DNA of 64,000 nucleotides, taken from Echinicola soli. Lineage in GTDB: Bacteria > Bacteroidota > Bacteroidia > Cytophagales > Cyclobacteriaceae. The notes under the pieces are model-generated. The model was not told where the DNA came from, did not search any database, and saw only the letters and a program-made list of their open reading frames with translations. Positions 50,925 to 61,081 of the stretch are shown here, one piece after another (position 1 is the stretch's first letter; each line of letters starts with the position of its first letter). The translations under genes were made by a program, and so were the position numbers. Location: the NCBI RefSeq assembly GCF_006575665.1, contig NZ_CP041253.1, forward strand, positions 4,067,001 to 4,131,000. Reading direction: 5' to 3'.

Positions 50925-53394
50925 GGTCTTGTTCGATTAAGTTCACAAATAATTTAATAGCACCTGGCACTCCTGCAGGCAGTAGCCTGAACCAAGATAT
51001 TCCAGAATAGGTGTACGTTCCCTTTCCATAATTGGCCAACAACAAACTTCCCTCGCTGGGCGACTCTTCGGGATCATGCATGGACAATGGCGTCACATAA
51101 TGCTCATCCCAATTTTCCGTAAAGTAAAGTCCCCTTTCCTGGATCCACCCATCAAAATCTTCCAAAGTAATGGCGTTCGGGCCTTTAAGTACTGGATGTG
51201 CCTCAAAGTCCGCCTCAACAGGTGCATTCTCTACAGCAACCCTTTTTCGTGTAATGTCAAAGGGATACGGCCCCAGTCTATCCGTCTTGAGAGAAGCAGT
51301 CGTATTGTATTGGACAATGAGATTACCGCCATCTTCTACATATTTCATCAATTGGTCAAACTGATCCACCACCTGCTGGTTGACATTAAATGCCCTGATG
51401 CCGACGATGACGGTTGAGAATTGCCCTAAACGATCTGCATCCAAGCTGCCATTTTCCAATTCCGTCACTGCATACCCTAAATTGCGCAATACCTCAGGTA
51501 CATCGTCACCAGCACCTGGAATATAGCCAATATTCTGGGCTGTGGTCTTTAGGTTAAGTTTGATCAAGTCAAAAGTGGCCTTGGGGAAGTACGTCAGTGC
51601 TGGAATATGCTTGTAATCAATCCGTTTTACACCCTCTTCATAGATCTTCCCATCAGTGGTAAGGTACTGGGCTGTCACCACTGTTTTTCCTATTTTGGTA
51701 TCTCCATTGACGCTAAGGTGATAGATTTTTTCCTTTTTAGCTTCATCTATGGTAGTTTCCAACACCTTGTAATTTTCCTCTTTGAGTCCTTTAAGCATTA
51801 AATCTCCCGGAAGAATGCGGGTTCCAAAAGATACCTTTATTAAGAACTCAGAAGGTTTGTCCGACAGGACATACACCTGATCATGATCGATGGACACCTG
51901 CACAGGCGGCAGCAACACGAACGGCTGGTTTACTTCCCCGTCCACAGGGTCATTGTACTTATATTTCAAGGGAACCTTAATGGTAAATTCCTCCCCCTCA
52001 AGATGGAATGTAAACTGTCCGCTGACGGTAGGATCATTAAAAGCCTTGCCGATTTTTTCTTGGTCGCTTACTTGATAAAGGTTGTTTTGAGGACTGTTTT
52101 TAATCCAATATGGCTGGGAAACGGACATGGTTGGTGCGAACTCCATTGCGATTCCATCCCTTAAGACGGCATTGTCCTTGATCTCTTTGTTAAAAGAATG
52201 GCTGCTGCCCATCACAGTAAAATCCTGAACCTGTATCCCAACTGAAGAAGGGTTGTTGATCACAAGAGTTGCTTCTACCCTCTCGCCCACATAGGCTTCT
52301 TGGCGGGCTGCGGTAAATTCAACCTTCAATCCCAGCAACTCCATGATCAGTTCATCGATGCACTGTTGCTTTTCCCTCACCCACTTTTCGGGGGAATCCA
52401 ATTCATCCAGTAATTGCTTAACCGCTAAAAAGCGGGATAAATTATTCTCAAGCTGGGCAAAATCAAACTGGTCAACAGACTCATCCAGGGCGTCTTGTAT
52501 AGCAGCACCGTTGGGAACACCATCCCATCGGTTATTGACACCTTCAAAAGGAGATTCTTCAAAACGAGCCCCATCTACCAATTCGATAAAATCCACCGCC
52601 CCTCCTAATGGAGCTGTGGATCCAAAACCCTGTGATTTGTGCATCGTCCTACTATCAGCGGCAATCTGCGCATAGGTTACGCCCAATAGATCATCGTATT
52701 CACCGGTTTCGAAAGCATGATATAGTTTTCCTTCTTCAGGCTGATATGGAGCCCTCCAATTATAAGCATTCCAAAACACACGCTTTGCCTGCCAGGGATC
52801 CACCATATCCAGCTGATCGGGAAAAACCTGTGGATCTGCCGCGGCCTTAAAGGCTTCCAATGAAAGAATAGCGGATGTGGTATGATGGCCATGGGTGACG
52901 CCTGGAATGGTATTGAACCTATTGATGATAATGTCCGGCTGAAAATTCCTGATCACCCAGACCACATCTGCCAAGAGCTTTTTCTTATCCCAATTATTGA
53001 GGGTTTCTTCCGGGTTTTTACTGTAACCGAAATCAATGGCCCTGGAAAAAAACTGCTGTCCTCCATCTGTCTCACGCGCCTTTAGCAGCTCCTGTGTCCT
53101 GATCATGCCTAATTCGACGCCAAGCTCCTTTCCAATGAGGTTCTGCCCCCCGTCTCCTCGGGTAAGGGAAAGGTAACCAACCTCCGCATGTGTGTGGTTG
53201 CCCAAATAGGCAATCAACCGCGTGTTCTCATCATCAGGATGAGCAGCTATATACAGCACTCTCTTCGTCTCCCTCAGCTTAAGTAGTTGGTGATAGATGG
53301 TAGAAGATGGATACCTGGGGCGTTCATAGCTCCAGGAAGTACCATTTAGAATTAGAAAAAATAGGATAAAAAGAGACAGGTGTTTAAGCTTCAT
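50917..53394 (-). CDS. PIG-L (LmbE-like) family deacetylase, secreted
   Basis: An 825-residue exported protein (signal MKLKHLSLFILFFLILNGTS). The zinc-dependent N-deacetylase domain occupies about 45-260, with metal-binding motif AHPDDE (51-56) and HGHH (168-171). The remaining ~550 residues are beta-rich domains and a C-terminal region resembling a glutamine-amidotransferase-like fold (VIVGIRAFNVNQ, GGNLIVQYNTT). PIG-L enzymes remove acetyl from N-acetylglucosamine units. The coupled symporter downstream suggests a joint sugar/amino-sugar uptake path (inference). Confidence 0.88.
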   Translation of the reverse strand: MKLKHLSLFILFFLILNGTSWSYERPRYPSSTIYHQLLKLRETKRVLYIAAHPDDENTRLIAYLGNHTHAEVGYLSLTRGDGGQNLIGKELGVELGMIRTQELLKARETDGGQQFFSRAIDFGYSKNPEETLNNWDKKKLLADVVWVIRNFQPDIIINRFNTIPGVTHGHHTTSAILSLEAFKAAADPQVFPDQLDMVDPWQAKRVFWNAYNWRAPYQPEEGKLYHAFETGEYDDLLGVTYAQIAADSRTMHKSQGFGSTAPLGGAVDFIELVDGARFEESPFEGVNNRWDGVPNGAAIQDALDESVDQFDFAQLENNLSRFLAVKQLLDELDSPEKWVREKQQCIDELIMELLGLKVEFTAARQEAYVGERVEATLVINNPSSVGIQVQDFTVMGSSHSFNKEIKDNAVLRDGIAMEFAPTMSVSQPYWIKNSPQNNLYQVSDQEKIGKAFNDPTVSGQFTFHLEGEEFTIKVPLKYKYNDPVDGEVNQPFVLLPPVQVSIDHDQVYVLSDKPSEFLIKVSFGTRILPGDLMLKGLKEENYKVLETTIDEAKKEKIYHLSVNGDTKIGKTVVTAQYLTTDGKIYEEGVKRIDYKHIPALTYFPKATFDLIKLNLKTTAQNIGYIPGAGDDVPEVLRNLGYAVTELENGSLDADRLGQFSTVIVGIRAFNVNQQVVDQFDQLMKYVEDGGNLIVQYNTTASLKTDRLGPYPFDITRKRVAVENAPVEADFEAHPVLKGPNAITLEDFDGWIQERGLYFTENWDEHYVTPLSMHDPEESPSEGSLLLANYGKGTYTYSGISWFRLLPAGVPGAIKLFVNLIEQDHE

Positions 53395-53661
53395 AGATAT
53401 GGTGTTAATTACCGAAAACTAAGGGAATCAATCTGAACTTCAAATCATTTTTATACTAATGGTAGGTCAACGAATTTATCCCAAAAGGGTTTCCTAAAGT
53501 ACAGTAATAAACTACCTTACTTAACAATAGACTTGTTTTTGGTAATTATAAATTGGTAATATTTATAAATCTTATCAACCATTTAAGATTTAGGTTTACC
53601 TATTCCTGCATTATTTGATTACTTGTATTAGCATAAACTTTAAAGTTCTCAAATTAAGCTA

Positions 53662-54321
53662 ATGATGCAATTAAAATCACTACTCTTTTTCGGTAGTTTA
53701 CTTATCATCTCCGCTTGTACACCTCAGGGCGCGGATTATGTAGAAGATCTTGATATCGCCATTACATTTCAAGATCCTGAAGTAAATTATGATCGCTACG
53801 ACAGCTATCATCTTCCAGACACTGTAGTACTCATTTCCAATGACGCTAACACGGAGCTTTCTTCAGAAATGGAGGATTATATCCTTACTGAGGTGAATCA
53901 GCAATTCCGCAGTATTGGTTGGGAGAAAAACAATGACCCTGTAAGTAATGGATCGGATGTGGTATTAATGGTCTCGGTAGTCAATTTACTGAATGTCCAA
54001 TATGTTTCTTGGTGGGATTACTGGGGCTGGTGGCCAGGATGGGGCTGGTATCCCTATCCTGCTGATGGCTGGTATCCTTATTATCCAGGAGGATGCTGCT
54101 ACTTTGGGGGAGTTTACAGCTACAGGGAAGGGACCATTATCATCGAAATGGTAGATCCCAATAGTATCGAAGCGGTAGATGATGGAGAACCCGACAGACT
54201 TCCTGTCATATGGGCCGGTGGACTGAACGGCATATTGCAGGGGGATGAAACCAATATCAAAAACCGAATTGATCGCGGCATGGATCAGATTTTTACCGAT
54301 TCACCATATCTTAACAAGTAA
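53662..54321 (+). CDS. DUF4136 lipoprotein, first gene of four-gene operon
   Basis: A 219-residue lipoprotein (lipobox IISAC; Cys about residue 19). It fits DUF4136: an N-terminal DRYDSYHLPDT region, NVQYVSWWDYWGWWPGWGW followed by Tyr/Pro/Gly-rich repeats, then IIIEMVDPN and WAGGLNGILQ. The start could be the second Met. The gene is 2 bases before the next, so co-transcribed. Function unknown. Confidence 0.85.
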   Translation: MMQLKSLLFFGSLLIISACTPQGADYVEDLDIAITFQDPEVNYDRYDSYHLPDTVVLISNDANTELSSEMEDYILTEVNQQFRSIGWEKNNDPVSNGSDVVLMVSVVNLLNVQYVSWWDYWGWWPGWGWYPYPADGWYPYYPGGCCYFGGVYSYREGTIIIEMVDPNSIEAVDDGEPDRLPVIWAGGLNGILQGDETNIKNRIDRGMDQIFTDSPYLNK

Positions 54322-54323
54322 TT

Positions 54324-54929
54324 ATGAGATTCATCAAAACCTTATTTATACTATTTGCACTGCTGTTAAACGTACAACTCCTAAAGGCACAAGGAACTAG
54401 TCAATTTCAAGTGAATTATACCCCAAGCCTTCCGCTTGGGGATGTGGCAGATTACACGGGAAACTTCAGCTTTAGGGGTATTAATATCGCCTATGAGTAC
54501 CATATAACAGAATATCTGGGGCTGGGAATTACCACAGGTATCAATACCTATTATGAAGATATCCAAGGGGTGGAAAATGTCAAAGTCGACATCGATGGAA
54601 AAATGGTTACCCTTTCCGGTAAACGGTACAATTATACAAACTCCGTTCCGATCCTGGCTACGGCCAATTATTACTTTTCACCTGAAGGCCAACTAAGACC
54701 CTATGTGGGATTGGGGATAGGAGGATATTATGTAATGAAATGGACAGAAATAGGCCAGTACCAAGTAAGGGATAATGGATTTCAGTTTGGCTTAGCACCT
54801 CGAGTGGGCGTATTAAAGCCACTGGCTTATGGGCTGGGCCTCCACTTGGCAGCCCAGTACAATGCTGGATTTGGAGAAGATCCCTTCAGCAGTGTCGACT
54901 TTATGGTCGGCTTTTCCTGGCAATTTTAG
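54324..54929 (+). CDS. Outer-membrane beta-barrel protein
   Basis: A 201-residue exported protein (signal MRFIKTLFILFALLLNVQLL ...). Amphipathic strands with glycine/aromatic pattern run through (FRGINIAYEYHITEYLGLGI, LRPYVGLGIGGYY, LGLHLAAQYNAGFG) and it ends SVDFMVGFSWQF, with a terminal Phe for barrel insertion. Middle gene of the lipoprotein operon; porin-like family, cargo unknown. Confidence 0.85.
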   Translation: MRFIKTLFILFALLLNVQLLKAQGTSQFQVNYTPSLPLGDVADYTGNFSFRGINIAYEYHITEYLGLGITTGINTYYEDIQGVENVKVDIDGKMVTLSGKRYNYTNSVPILATANYYFSPEGQLRPYVGLGIGGYYVMKWTEIGQYQVRDNGFQFGLAPRVGVLKPLAYGLGLHLAAQYNAGFGEDPFSSVDFMVGFSWQF

Positions 54930-54946
54930 CACTTAAAAACATTATT

Positions 54947-55495
54947 ATGATACGCACTAAAATCTATGCTTTTGCAGCCCTTCTTTCAGTCTTGGCCGTT
55001 TCATACGCTTGTACGGCGGGAAAGGTAATCGATACCAATCAGGCAGAAAACTTCAAATTGGAAAATTATAAGAGCTTTGACTTTTATAAGACCGATTTGG
55101 AGATTGACAAAATGCCAGAATATACCCAGCGGGTAGATTGGATAAAAGAGGCCATCAAAGAGAACCTTGAATCCAGGGGTGTCAACCAAGAAACCGAAAA
55201 CCCAGAAATGCTGGTCAATATTGGGGTATTTATAGAAGAAAAGGTACAAACCCGCGAAACAGACCTGATCAGCGATCCACCCATGTATATTGGCCAGCGA
55301 AACTATCACTGGGAAGTACAGGAAATCCCTGTCGGAACTTACAATGAGGGAACCTTCACGCTGGATTTTGTAGACAGGGCGACCAATGAAATGGTCTGGC
55401 AAGGTGTAGGCAAAAGCATCATCACCAAAAAAGACGAAGCGGCTAAAAAGGACATAAAAAATGCCACCCAAAAATTATTTACTAAAATAGAATAA
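54947..55495 (+). CDS. DUF4136 lipoprotein, second in operon
   Basis: A 182-residue lipoprotein with lipobox VSYAC (Cys about residue 22). The body shows the DUF4136 pattern: YKSFDFYKTDLEIDKMPEY, an internal helix RVDWIKEAIKENLESRGV, then EGTFTLDFVDRATNEMVWQG near the end. A paralog of the first operon gene at family level but without its Trp/Tyr-rich insert. Starts 17 bases after the barrel gene. Function unknown. Confidence 0.85.
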   Translation: MIRTKIYAFAALLSVLAVSYACTAGKVIDTNQAENFKLENYKSFDFYKTDLEIDKMPEYTQRVDWIKEAIKENLESRGVNQETENPEMLVNIGVFIEEKVQTRETDLISDPPMYIGQRNYHWEVQEIPVGTYNEGTFTLDFVDRATNEMVWQGVGKSIITKKDEAAKKDIKNATQKLFTKIE

Positions 55496-55548
55496 CACCC
55501 TTCAGGAAAAAATCCTGTAAAATAGTACACACTAAACTTAACAGAACG

Positions 55549-56163
55549 ATGATAAAACGATTAATGATTTTTGTAATTGCCATTGCATGTGGATGCTCTA
55601 GCTCCACTTCCATTGTAAGCTCATGGAAAAGTCCTGACGCCACTCCTCAGGATGTGGAACTGACCAAGGTATTGATTGCAGTATTAGGCAATTCGGAAGC
55701 CAGCAGAAGGATCGCAGAAGACAAAGTGGCCAGCCTCAATGCCAAGGTTCACCCCTCCTATCAAGTCCTCATGAACGCAGCTGCCGCTACAGACACCACT
55801 AGAAGTAGCAATATCCTAAGAGAGCAGGGCTTTGATGGTATTATCGTCATGAAACTAGTGGACAAGGATAAATCCACCGATTGGGTACCGGGTTCTTATT
55901 CCGGCTATTGGTCCATGCACCCTTATTACTGGGGTGGCTTTGGATATGGCGGCTATTATGATCCTGGGTATTATACTGAAGATGTGACCTATATCGTAGA
56001 GACAAGCCTCTATTCGCTCAAAGGTGACACCAGACTGCTATGGTCAGGCATCTCCTCTACAGTTAATCCTTCATCTGTAGAAAAGACCGTACAGGATATC
56101 GCCATGAAATCCTATGACCAAATGAAAACGGATGGATTATTGCCAGCAGAAAATGGCAAATAG
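55549..56163 (+). CDS. Lipoprotein, last gene of the operon (DUF4136-like context)
   Basis: A 204-residue lipoprotein (lipobox IACGC; MIKRLMIFVIAIACGCSSS). The middle has an SREAsn-like region (SSNILREQGFDGIIVMKLVD), then a Tyr/Gly-rich insert (YYWGGFGYGGYYDPGYY) similar in style to the first gene. No clear family name. A 53-bp gap separates it from the preceding gene; a terminator follows at 56187. Confidence 0.75.
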   Translation: MIKRLMIFVIAIACGCSSSTSIVSSWKSPDATPQDVELTKVLIAVLGNSEASRRIAEDKVASLNAKVHPSYQVLMNAAAATDTTRSSNILREQGFDGIIVMKLVDKDKSTDWVPGSYSGYWSMHPYYWGGFGYGGYYDPGYYTEDVTYIVETSLYSLKGDTRLLWSGISSTVNPSSVEKTVQDIAMKSYDQMKTDGLLPAENGK

Positions 56164-56186
56164 AAAAATATTGATAAATTAAATGC

Positions 56187-56232
56187 AATCAAGGCTGTCT
56201 CCTAATCATCGGGGCAGCCTTGATTATTTTTC
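56187..56232 (+). terminator. Terminator of the lipoprotein/barrel operon
   Basis: AATCAAGGCTG pairs perfectly with CAGCCTTGATT (11 bp, 17-base loop) and is followed by ATTTTTCTT, 23 bases after the last stop. Confidence 0.8.
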
Positions 56233-56409
56233 TTCGTCGATAAAACTCCTTACATTTCTATTTAAAGACAATTTTTCATCGTATTTGCCATTTCGCTGGA
56301 TGACCATAATATAGGACTTTAAACTTCATAAAATTTCGACCAATTAAAGTTGAAAATCGATTACTATAAATCTTCAAATTTTTCAATATGACAATCTTCC
56401 AATCCCCTC

Positions 56410-59400
56410 CTACTTCACCACTTTGCTGATGGCAAACAGGCCTCCAAGACGAATCAAAAGTGTCATGGCAGCTCCTGCAGAAGCAATGATCGTATTGATT
56501 TCACTGAGGACATGGATCCTGCCAAAGGAAATAAACACCAGCAAGCTAATGACCACTAGGATCAGCACCGCAAACGTAATGTTCCAAGTTCCCTTTTGCT
56601 TGGATTCCAGTTCCCTTGCCAGTGCCTCATCACTGCTCACCTTGGACAGTACAAAGTTTCCAAAGCTCTCATTCATCAATCGCAACGAATGGTCAAAAAC
56701 CAATATTCCTTTGTGCAGCAGATCGATGATCCCGTCCACATTGTTGGTATTGACGAATTTATCCCTGGCAATATCGTAGACAATATAACGCTCCTCTTTT
56801 GACAGGTTGTTCCAAATAGAATAATAGTAGGTATAGGAGGTCTCCTGAACATGTAGGATGACATCTTCCTCAGTCTCGCACCCTTTGTAAAGTCCCCTAT
56901 TAAAGAAAAGCTGGTTGAGGTACTTGCCATGCTCGAATTCCCCTTTCATCACTTCATATTGAGGTGATTTTTGATCTCCGATTGACCAATCAATTTGGGT
57001 GGTGTCAAAAGGAACATTGATCCGATAGAAGCCTCCAAGTACATTAAGCCAATTTCTATAATCCATCTTGAGTGCCATCATTTTATCGTACGCCCCATCT
57101 GCTTTGGCCCCAGGGTCGGTAGAAAAATGATTGATTTGATCTTCATAGTGCTCATAGATTTTTATGGGGCTTATATTACTAGAAATCACGACCCGGATAA
57201 GTGGATTATGTACTATTTGTTGAAGGATATGGAGCTTGATTCGGTTAAGTTCCATATCATCATATAAAAATTCAAAGTGTTCGATATAGATCAAAAGTGG
57301 AAGTTTGGGGAGATTTTTATCTTTTTTGGAAGTTTCATCTTCATATAGCCCTTTGCCCTCCACGGAATTTCTCAGCGCCGTTTCCAACGCTGTGTAGGTA
57401 GATACAGGTGATTTTATGAGTTCGTCCAATGATATGTCCAAGCCTAATTGATCATTTTTAAAGTGATAGATGGATCCAGCAGGGCTTTCTACCGCCTTAT
57501 CCACGGCCTTTTGGCTTTTTAATACTTGTGGCAAGTCTATCATGTCCATGGTGTACAAAGTAGTTGAAAATTCTCGCTCCAGCTTGTGATAAACTTTTCT
57601 TACACAGGAAGCATTTACACCTACCAAAAAGGTATTGTTAAAACTGTCCTTGCCGATTCCCTTGTCATACTCTAACCGCCATTTGTCAGCTTCTTTGTAG
57701 ATCTTGACCAGATCATGGCTACGGCTTTTGGTGGGCTCGCTAAATTTGGGGATAAGATGATCCACATATCCTTTAAACGCCAATCCACAGATTTTACGGG
57801 AAGTTCCCGAAAGCAATATGAAGAGAACTGCTATCAGCAATGGAAAAAGCACTAACACCAACATCGCTACGTTATCTAAGAAGAAATCAGAAAATCGCTT
57901 AGGACTGCCGGCCATGATATACTTTTCAGTTGGTCCGTAATAAATAAAGGTGTCCGTTTTATACTTCCACTCCTGGTTCCTGTCCTCATTTGCCAAATAA
58001 CCCTCTGAAGCCATCCCATAAGGATTAAAAGCAATCCTTATGTCACCATATACTCCTCCAATCAGAAAATAGTACATAAAATCCTGTGACAAACTATCTG
58101 TACGCAGGTCATCTGCGGTGTCATAGGTGGCCGTTTCGATAGAAATATCCTCAAAAGTAAAATGGCGCAAATCATCATTTTCCATGGTCGCTATAAATTC
58201 ATCCAAATCGGGAACCCTACTCGATTTTTTAGGGTCTGAAAAATCATAATACTGCCTGGCTTTGTTGGACATCCAACTGGCATGTTGGGCGGTCAGATCA
58301 TGGCTATAATATTTATGCAGGATCTCCCTTTCTTTATTATAGCTGATCGAATAAAAAATAAAACTGGGTATTACCGTTATCAAACAAATCAAAGAAAAGG
58401 TAAACAACTTATACGCTTCTAGCATGGGCCTCTGTTGATACTTCTCCAATAGCAGTGCTCCCTTATCCAACACATTACTTTTATTTGAAATGGGCTTGGT
58501 GCCGCTTTCAGGTGGCAAAGGTACTAGCCTCACCAATTTATAAATTCCAATGGCCAACATCCCAAGTAGCACCAAACTCCAAAAAGCTTTTAGATCCTTC
58601 GCATAGCCCATCAGTATAAATTTCCCAATCATCAGCACGCCCAAAATCACCCAAAAGCTAATTTTTAAAAACCTATTATGACCAGGCTTACCAAAACGGG
58701 TGTACATTTTTTTGCTGGGTGGCAATAAATTGGACAGCACATAATAGTTAATGCCTACCACACAAATCCCAACCAACATCAAGTCATGAATGACATAGTC
58801 CTCAAAGCCAGCATGTAATACACTTTCCACAAAACAGTAAATTCCTGCCAGAGCATTCATGAGAAACAGACATACATAGGCGCGGTTATACTGATGATCA
58901 TCAGAACTGTAGGGTCTTAGCCAATTGAAAGCAAAAACCTTTTGCTTAAGGTTACTGGGTTTGGTCGATAGTAAGGAAACTGCTACGGCCAGTAGAAAGA
59001 GTAAAGCCAAATAGGCTACCTGCATTTCTATGGTAAGCATAATGGTCATGGAATTGGCTGTATTGATGTATTCCTTGTCCAAGAAAGTGGCCAAATAATA
59101 GCCATCAATACAGTCCAACTTTCTGAGGTAGACGTAGTGGGGCTTGCCCAAATAGTCTACGGACGAAAATTGAGGACGGCCGCTCGTAACATAAGAAGTG
59201 AACTCACCACCTGTTTCTTCGAGAAAATTCTCATTGAGGTTCCGCTCTTTTTCAGAATGGAAAAGTGTTTTACCGGATTTATCAATCAGGCAAAACCCAT
59301 ATCCGTTCTTTACCAACGGGTCAATTAAGCTCGCTGAAGAAAAGCTGACCGCCAGTACCGGCAATGAATCAATTCCGGATGGAACACCAATCCCGATCTC

Positions 59401-60765
59401 ATAATTACCATCACTAACCGATCGGATCGACTCCATAAAAAGTGGCTGACCACGCTTAAATCGCCTCGCTTCATTATTGGCCACTTTCATAATGTACTTT
59501 CTGTGAGAAAGATCGGTGACCTTTTCAGGTGCCCCCTCGCTGGAAATATAAATGCGTATTTTTCCATCTGGGCTACACCAAAAAATAGAATTGAAATATT
59601 TGAAGTGATGCGTGCCTTTCAAATTAAGATCATCGTATTGCAGCCCTCCAAATGACCAGTATTCACCCTTTTCTGTATCACGATAGACCGTCGTATCATC
59701 ATCTTTGGTCGGAAATGAATCACGCCTATCGCTTTGGTATAGCCCGTGAAAAAAAGCCGAACTTTCTGGCCGATTAAAATCTTTGATCCAGTTGGAGACA
59801 CTTTTTAGAGAATCACCCTTATTTTTCCATTCCAAGGTAGTGATCGAATCGATGTCATTCAGCAACCCCATGGCACTTGTGATCTCCGCTTCGAAGTTTT
59901 TATCCACCCGATCGTTCAGCGTCACTAGATTTTCCCTGGCCTCATTTTTATCATCCTTTAGCTGTGTGGTCAGGTACATAAACAGCAATATAATGCCCAT
60001 AGGGATCACCGTAACAGATGCTCCCGTAAATAGCACGTCCTTCGTGTACAGCCGCTCCATATTGCTCATGACGAAAAGCTTAATAATGGGTAGCGCCAGC
60101 AAAATGATAATCGTAAGGATTACGGCTATGGATATCGTGTGCGCTGAGACTTCCCGCTTTTTATCTTCAAACTTATCCATATTCACCAATCCCGTAAGGT
60201 AAACAGCACCATCCTCTGATTTGCACAAGAGTGTATTGTAGGCTTTATACTCAGCCAAGCCCAAATCCAGATGAAATATTTTCTTGCTCTCAAAGACATT
60301 TACCACGCTATCTCTGGTATAGTATAGCTCCCCAAAAGTTGGGTTATTGGTAAACAGTGTATTGAGCTCCTGTTTGCCATCCTTGGTAGACACACAATTG
60401 ATGCTGATAAAATCGAAAATGTCCTTCCGTACTATCAGGGGATTACTAAATAGCTCTTCATAATTCTCATTGGCCTTTACTTTTGAATCTTTAGCGTAAT
60501 CCATTAGTTTAAAAACCACATAATCCTGCCCAAATCTGTATTCATAATCCTCGGGATTATGAATACTGTGATGAGTAGTCATTATTTTCTTTTGGCCTTC
60601 TATCAGGTTTTCGATATTGGTCTTGATATTGCCCAGTACACGCATATTATCTGCGTTCATGGTTTTCTCATTCCCCGCCACGTGCACAAAGAAATAGTAC
60701 ACAAAAGCCATGGCTATAATGACCAGTGTGGAAAGTACGACAACCCCTTTCTTGGATATTCGCAT
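56410..60765 (-). CDS. Large membrane protein with extracytoplasmic sensor-like domains and degenerate NTPase-like region
   Basis: 1451 residues. Membrane helices near 9-28, 207-232, 245-268, 578-600, then several between 628 and 747, 785-808, 965-987 and two at the C-terminus (about 1397-1420 and 1428-1446). Soluble extracytoplasmic segments lie at about 30-205, 270-575 (NYEIGIGVPSG ... YGFCLIDKSGKTLFHSEKE, Cache-like) and 810-960. From ~1015 a cytoplasmic region resembles a STAND/AAA+ NTPase: NTFLVGVNASCVRK (1044-1057) sits where a P-loop would be but lacks GKS/T; LPLLIYIEHFEFLYDD (1155-1170) resembles Walker B, and RVVISSN a sensor. Then YIVYDIARDKFV suggests a winged helix. Family not recognised; a membrane sensor with an inactive NTPase switch is my reading. 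It stands alone. Confidence 0.7.
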   Translation of the reverse strand: MRISKKGVVVLSTLVIIAMAFVYYFFVHVAGNEKTMNADNMRVLGNIKTNIENLIEGQKKIMTTHHSIHNPEDYEYRFGQDYVVFKLMDYAKDSKVKANENYEELFSNPLIVRKDIFDFISINCVSTKDGKQELNTLFTNNPTFGELYYTRDSVVNVFESKKIFHLDLGLAEYKAYNTLLCKSEDGAVYLTGLVNMDKFEDKKREVSAHTISIAVILTIIILLALPIIKLFVMSNMERLYTKDVLFTGASVTVIPMGIILLFMYLTTQLKDDKNEARENLVTLNDRVDKNFEAEITSAMGLLNDIDSITTLEWKNKGDSLKSVSNWIKDFNRPESSAFFHGLYQSDRRDSFPTKDDDTTVYRDTEKGEYWSFGGLQYDDLNLKGTHHFKYFNSIFWCSPDGKIRIYISSEGAPEKVTDLSHRKYIMKVANNEARRFKRGQPLFMESIRSVSDGNYEIGIGVPSGIDSLPVLAVSFSSASLIDPLVKNGYGFCLIDKSGKTLFHSEKERNLNENFLEETGGEFTSYVTSGRPQFSSVDYLGKPHYVYLRKLDCIDGYYLATFLDKEYINTANSMTIMLTIEMQVAYLALLFLLAVAVSLLSTKPSNLKQKVFAFNWLRPYSSDDHQYNRAYVCLFLMNALAGIYCFVESVLHAGFEDYVIHDLMLVGICVVGINYYVLSNLLPPSKKMYTRFGKPGHNRFLKISFWVILGVLMIGKFILMGYAKDLKAFWSLVLLGMLAIGIYKLVRLVPLPPESGTKPISNKSNVLDKGALLLEKYQQRPMLEAYKLFTFSLICLITVIPSFIFYSISYNKEREILHKYYSHDLTAQHASWMSNKARQYYDFSDPKKSSRVPDLDEFIATMENDDLRHFTFEDISIETATYDTADDLRTDSLSQDFMYYFLIGGVYGDIRIAFNPYGMASEGYLANEDRNQEWKYKTDTFIYYGPTEKYIMAGSPKRFSDFFLDNVAMLVLVLFPLLIAVLFILLSGTSRKICGLAFKGYVDHLIPKFSEPTKSRSHDLVKIYKEADKWRLEYDKGIGKDSFNNTFLVGVNASCVRKVYHKLEREFSTTLYTMDMIDLPQVLKSQKAVDKAVESPAGSIYHFKNDQLGLDISLDELIKSPVSTYTALETALRNSVEGKGLYEDETSKKDKNLPKLPLLIYIEHFEFLYDDMELNRIKLHILQQIVHNPLIRVVISSNISPIKIYEHYEDQINHFSTDPGAKADGAYDKMMALKMDYRNWLNVLGGFYRINVPFDTTQIDWSIGDQKSPQYEVMKGEFEHGKYLNQLFFNRGLYKGCETEEDVILHVQETSYTYYYSIWNNLSKEERYIVYDIARDKFVNTNNVDGIIDLLHKGILVFDHSLRLMNESFGNFVLSKVSSDEALARELESKQKGTWNITFAVLILVVISLLVFISFGRIHVLSEINTIIASAGAAMTLLIRLGGLFAISKVVK

Positions 60766-61081
60766 AACTCATAAAAATTATAAATTGTAAAGAACTACCG
60801 ACGGATGTGGTGATCTCGGTCAATGCATGAATTATTGAAGCAAAATAGCTTGGTGATGGCCACTTTACTTACCTGTAGGAGCAGAAATTTGTGGTAGTAA
60901 AAATTACCAATAACGGATTTAGTACTTATCGATCCAAAATGAGGACAGCTTAAGGTTTTGATCCCATTCATCTAGGGAAGAACGTAAAACATATAGCATA
61001 AATCCACCTTCATTTTCATGTGCAGAATAAAGGTAATACCTTTTTAACTGTAACTCAATACCTGTTTTACGGTATTTTCAC
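60766..61081. other. Intergenic stretch, nothing identified
   Basis: 316 bp between two minus-strand genes, AT-rich, probably holding the promoter of the 1451-residue protein. No repeat, hairpin with U-tract or gene could be supported. Confidence 0.5.
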
